Positions 60,233 through 64,000 of a DNA stretch of 64,000 bases are shown here, in pieces (the first letter of the stretch is position 1; every line of letters starts with the position of its first letter). The notes under the pieces were generated by a model, which was not told where the DNA came from, made no database searches, and worked only from the letters and a program-made list of their open reading frames with translations. The DNA is taken from contig NW_002060957.1 of the NCBI RefSeq assembly GCF_000150275.1, positions 918,445 to 982,444 on the forward strand, written 5' to 3'. Source of the stretch: Trichoplax adhaerens. Its lineage: Eukaryota; Placozoa; Uniplacotomia; Trichoplacea; Trichoplacidae. The translations under genes and the position numbers were made by a program.

Positions 60233-61140
60233 CATCCTAGTCGATCATGGATTGATTGATTTCTATATCGCTTGTCGACTTGAGTGCGATTGAGAATCGG
60301 CATTGATCCATTGGCAATGGATTGGATCATTTTTTGTCTCGCATCCTAGTCGATCATGGATTAATGGATTTCTATATCGCTTGTCGACTTGAGTGCGATT
60401 GAGAATCGGCATTGATCCATTGGCAATGGATTGGAAATTTTTTTGTCTCGCATCCTAGTCGATCATGGATTGATGGATTTCTATATCGCTTGTCGACTTG
60501 AGTGCGATTGAGTATCGGCATTGATCCATTGCCATTTTTTGTCTCGCATCCTAGTCGATCATGGATGGATTTCTATTTCGCTTGTCGACTTGAGTGTGAT
60601 TGAGAATCGGCATTGATCCATTGGCAATGGATTGGATCATTTGTTGTCTCGCATCCTAGTCGATCATGGATTGATGGATTTCTATATCGCTTGTCGACTT
60701 GAGTGCGATTGAGAATCGGCATTGATCCATTGGCAATGGATTGGAAATTTTTTTGTCTCGCATCCTAGTCGATCATGGATTGATGGATTTCTATATCGCT
60801 TGTCGACTTGAGTGCGATTGAGTATCGGCATTGATCCATTGCCATTTTTTGTCTCGCATCCTAGTCGATCATGGATGGATTTCTATTTCGCTTGTCGACT
60901 TGAGCGTGATTGAGAATCGGCATTGATCCATTGGCAATGGATTGGGTCATTTTTTGTCTCACATCCTAGTCGATCATGGATGGATTTCTATTTCGCTTGT
61001 CGACTTGAGTGTGATTGAGTATCCCAATGGATCAATGCCATTTTTTGTCTCGCATCCTAGTCGATCATGGATGGATGGATTTCTACAGTATATCGCTTGT
61101 TGACTTGAGTGCAATTGTATATCGGATTGGATCATTTTTT
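60233..61140. repeat. Satellite C: 310-bp higher-order repeat
   Basis: CATCCTAGTCGATCATGGAT starts at 60233, 60342, 60451, 60547, 60652, 60761, 60857, 60962 and 61053. The intervals are 109, 109, 96, 105, 109, 96, 105 and 91. The order 109-96-105 repeats, so 60342-60651 and 60652-60961 are consecutive 310-bp units of three distinct monomers. Monomers carry CGCTTGTCGACTTGAGTGYG and the near-palindrome ATCCATTGGCAATGGAT. Later monomers are shortened and decayed. Confidence 0.92.
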
Positions 61141-63193
61141 GTCTGGCTTTTGCCATCGCATTCAATCGCAATAGTCCCAACATTGCAGTACTTGGAGTGA
61201 TGATGAAAGCACGCCATTAAACCTCCTGCTTGACCTATTGTCATGGATCGCGATTGATTGATTTGTATGGGATAGCAAAATCCATTGTCAAGTCGATTGT
61301 GTCTACAGTACACTACCGGGGGGGGGGGGGCTAGGGGCCCGGCGTACGGTACGAAGTGACGACGCAGTAGAGGACAAGTCAGGCTATACACTTGGCCATA
61401 CATGACTTGGTAAATGATATTAATCCATTGTCGTCGTCATGGAATACTTGGACGCAATACCCAACAAGGCAAAATGCCCCCAAGATACCTGGAGACAAAG
61501 GCGAGAAATAATTTTAATCGAGGCAGAAAGCGACTAGCAATATTGCTGTCATGGCGAGAAAGAGACGATAGTCCAGTATACTCTCCATCGATAGACCATT
61601 TTAAGGGTATATGTATTAAGTAGGTTGGAGTAGTGTAGTACTAAAAGAGTGGAGTATCTTTGCAATCGTATCGGTAGCACTAGGATTGATTGCGACGCGA
61701 CTTGCTGATCACTAGACTAGCGACAGGAAGAAAACCTCCAACGATTCCAACGTAATAGCACAACTAGCGGACAGGGAAGAAAACCTTCAACGATTTAAAC
61801 TTATTAATCTTTGTTCTACGATCATACTGGATTGGAGATCAAGATTGGCATTGGAAATTCATAAGTGAGCGTCCAAAAAAACCCCATCGAGCATCACGCC
61901 AATTCCAAAGTGTCAATACGTCATCGAGGAGGAAAGCGTTGTTGCTTTCTTCCTTGGAGCTCGACGCCATTGGTACTCGCAATTAACACCGTTTGTTGTT
62001 GTACTCAACATCGTCAAATCAATCGCGTGGTTGAACTACCTGATCATCCTCATTCTATCCTAGTCTTATCCACTAGCTAGCTATTGGCAGTACCACCCAA
62101 AGGAGTCAAGCAAGAAGCGATACAAGGTTGGAGGCATACAACTTGATCATCATCATGATGAAACAAAAGAAAAAAAAAAATTTTTGAATTCAATTGCTTC
62201 ATTTACAGTTAATAGACAATTCTAGCCTACAATTCTACTCCATCATCATCATTGCAATTCTTCAATTTGTTGTTGTTGTTTTTATTAGCCAGCAATCATA
62301 TCAAATGATGCATTGATTGTAAAGTACTTGTATGTAGGTGAGGATCGATGAATTCAATACAATGATGAGTTTCAAATTAAAAATGCTGCATTCAAAAGTC
62401 GACGAGTACCATCGGATGCTTTCGATCGACTGTAGTTCAACAGAATACCGTAAACTGCAGTAATTGATTTTTCCTCAATGCCAATCAATGGCCGGCCTAG
62501 TGGATACCATCGTTAGGCAGATGGCAATATCGCTGGTAAATGTTAGTCCTAATACGCTCCAATCTAGTTTGATGACCATGTAGTTCACGCTTGATCATTT
62601 TCTCTTATTCATGCTCTCTAAACCAATAACCGAATAACAATACAGTCCATGGAGGATAAAAGAGAGATGGCCATAACATAGCCAAGCAGTTGTTGAACTT
62701 TGACGCTATCATGACAGTTGAACAGCTTTAAATCAATCCAAATTGACTTTCTTACGGTAATATCAACCAGATGATAAAATCCACTCATCTTGTTCAATTG
62801 CAAAAGCAATCAACATGGATCGCTACAGCCAAGGAAAGGCCACCGTACGGTAAAAATAGCGTAGAAGGATCAATTATCCGTGTTGACAGGACGCTCTGTC
62901 GGATTAGTTTACCTTACCCATCCATGACAGTATTTCTAATCGTTGTAAACCCGATCAAAGAGTAAAGGAAACACTGCAATCACTCATTTCATTTCAATCA
63001 TCATCCAAAATGGATAACAAGCAAATGATTGTCTAGCTAGTTTCGTTCTTGTCATGACAAAGATAACAAAACAATTTTTAAATTTGTTATCTAAATTATT
63101 AACCATTTAATGTGAAAAATAAATGTTTTCTTTTTTTTTTTTCCCCCTTTTTTGTCATCGTGGCGGTGGATAAGCAGATTCAATTACGCCACC
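61141..63193. other. Gene-poor region before the last gene
   Basis: No exon supported. It contains the G run, a diverged direct repeat (CTAGCGACAGGAAGAAAACC at about 61717 and a close copy at about 61764), and a poly(A) and pyrimidine run (62171-62185 and 63129-63150). Short frames here are not convincing. Confidence 0.4.
61318..61330. repeat. Poly(G) run of 13
   Basis: Thirteen consecutive G, followed by CTAGGGGCCCGGC, is exceptional in this AT-rich window. It may be real or may be affected by sequencing of a homopolymer. Confidence 0.8.
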
Positions 63194-63547
63194 ATGTATG
63201 TCTACTTAAAAGATGGCCAACATTTACGTTATATTAGTCGAGTTAGCTTAGCAGATGGTTGTTATCCTTGTGTTCATAATGTCTTGCATGAGCATAAGGA
63301 ATTAGTTGAACCAGCAATTTGGTTTAAGGTCTTGGTGCTGGATTCCATTTGTATTGATTGTTCCAAGCGTATGTTCTACTGGACTACCGGCCATATCGGC
63401 AAGCATGATCTACGTTTATGGACAACGGAATATGGCGATATGGAATTTTATGATTATGATGATGACTTTGATGAGCTCTTTCTTCTAGCTCGCAAGTTAT
63501 TAACAGAAAAGAATGCTATCGCTGATAAAGACTTGGCAGAAACACAG
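63194..63547 (+). CDS. First exon of an unrecognised gene (118 codons)
   Basis: The ATG at 63194 has an ideal context (GCCACCATGT) and opens a 118-codon frame ending at a donor CAG|GTTAGT in phase 0, so the gene should continue to the right; no second exon is seen before the window ends. The frame is also open upstream from 63152, but the context favours 63194. The protein begins MYVYLKDGQHLRYISRVSLA, contains cysteines in HNV and CIDCS settings, a WTTGHIGKHDLRLWTTE block and a very acidic YDYDDDFDELF stretch, then a charged helix. I do not recognise the family. Composition and codon use look like a real coding exon. Confidence 0.6.
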
Positions 63548-64000
63548 GTTAGTACTGTCTAGTTGTTTCTTTCTTTTACAGTCAGTCATGGCGATCAAAG
63601 CCTTATCCTCGTAGTCCTATTGAAAGGAAAGGCTTTACTTTAGCCTATTTTCCCCATGAATCGCTTGTCCTTTCCATACATCATTCTTCTCATTGCAAAA
63701 CTTTCCACCATTTCACCATACTGCCATCGTATTATCCTGACCATTAGCCAGTTGTTTCTGTTCTATCTTCGTTATTACATTATACACGCTGCTGTCTGCA
63801 ATATCCGGTATTGACAACATCATCAACTTCTCAACTTTACTGCAGTCTATCATTCACTTTTTGCTGCTTTTAATTATTTAAAAATAAGCCCAAAACAACA
63901 TTCAATAACACTTCACTCCATCATAAGAGGATGATTAGCACCTTACAAGGAAGCATGGAAAAATTCAACTACCCTCTTCACATAAATCGTATTCATCATA
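63548..64000. other. Probable intron of the last gene
   Basis: It follows a good splice donor and is pyrimidine-rich with no open frame. It is probably an intron that continues past the window edge. Confidence 0.4.

Noticed and set aside
60233-61140. Regular repeats considered as a CRISPR array
   Set aside because: Units are contiguous satellite monomers with no unique spacers, in a eukaryotic genome.

Overview
The window is eukaryotic nuclear DNA from an AT-rich, compact, intron-rich animal genome. The protein-coding part reads as a row of one-to-one orthologues of human genes: DNAH7, APIP, COMMD4, PMS1, EEF1B2, UBE4A and VPS25. They are interrupted by short introns (mostly 70-150 bp, GT...AG) and encode proteins within a few percent of human length. 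Compactness, AT content and human-like exon structure suggest an early-branching animal, and a placozoan (Trichoplax/Hoilungia-like) is my best guess. That species guess is inference; the sequence alone shows only a ciliated metazoan-type gene set. A 120-base run of N marks an assembly gap.

Layout. 1-2.6 kb: upstream region with three diverged repeat copies and a consensus RFX X-box. 2.6-16.9 kb (+): axonemal dynein heavy chain, 18 inferred exons, about 4015 aa, with 17 small exons for the tail and one 9.95-kb exon for the whole motor. 18.8-22.2 kb (+): APIP, methionine salvage. 23.06-23.3 kb (+): unknown 86-aa ORF overlapping the 3' end of COMMD4 (-). 24.8-30.3 kb (+): PMS1, convergent with EEF1B (-, 30.6-33.2 kb). 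34.4-41.8 kb (+): UBE4A, divergent from EEF1B and convergent with VPS25 (-, 43.7-46.2 kb).

From 46.2 kb the character changes. The rest is gene-poor and repeat-rich: an alternating long/short satellite (46.6-48.4 kb), a 156-bp satellite carrying a small inverted-repeat insertion (49.4-51.3 kb), a hAT-transposase-derived two-exon gene of 599 codons (52.4-54.9 kb), a triplicated 200-bp unit (57.3-57.8 kb), repeats flanking the assembly gap (58.6-59.6 kb), and a 310-bp higher-order repeat (60.2-61.1 kb). The first exon of an unrecognised gene begins at 63.19 kb. Short (ACAGT)n/(ACTGT)n pentamer tracts, often self-palindromic, are scattered through the intergenic DNA.

The genes serve unrelated housekeeping jobs (ciliary motility, methionine salvage, copper/NF-kB-type COMMD function, mismatch repair, translation elongation, ubiquitin chain extension, ESCRT-II sorting); nothing suggests a shared pathway. 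All gene models were spliced by hand. Each keeps an open frame across every junction, and the resulting lengths (4015, 236, 200, 931, 218, 1088 and 187 aa) are close to the human proteins, which supports them. The most notable points are a Glu-to-Gln change at the APIP catalytic position, the intronless dynein motor exon, the X-box upstream of the dynein, the domesticated hAT gene and the higher-order satellite structure.
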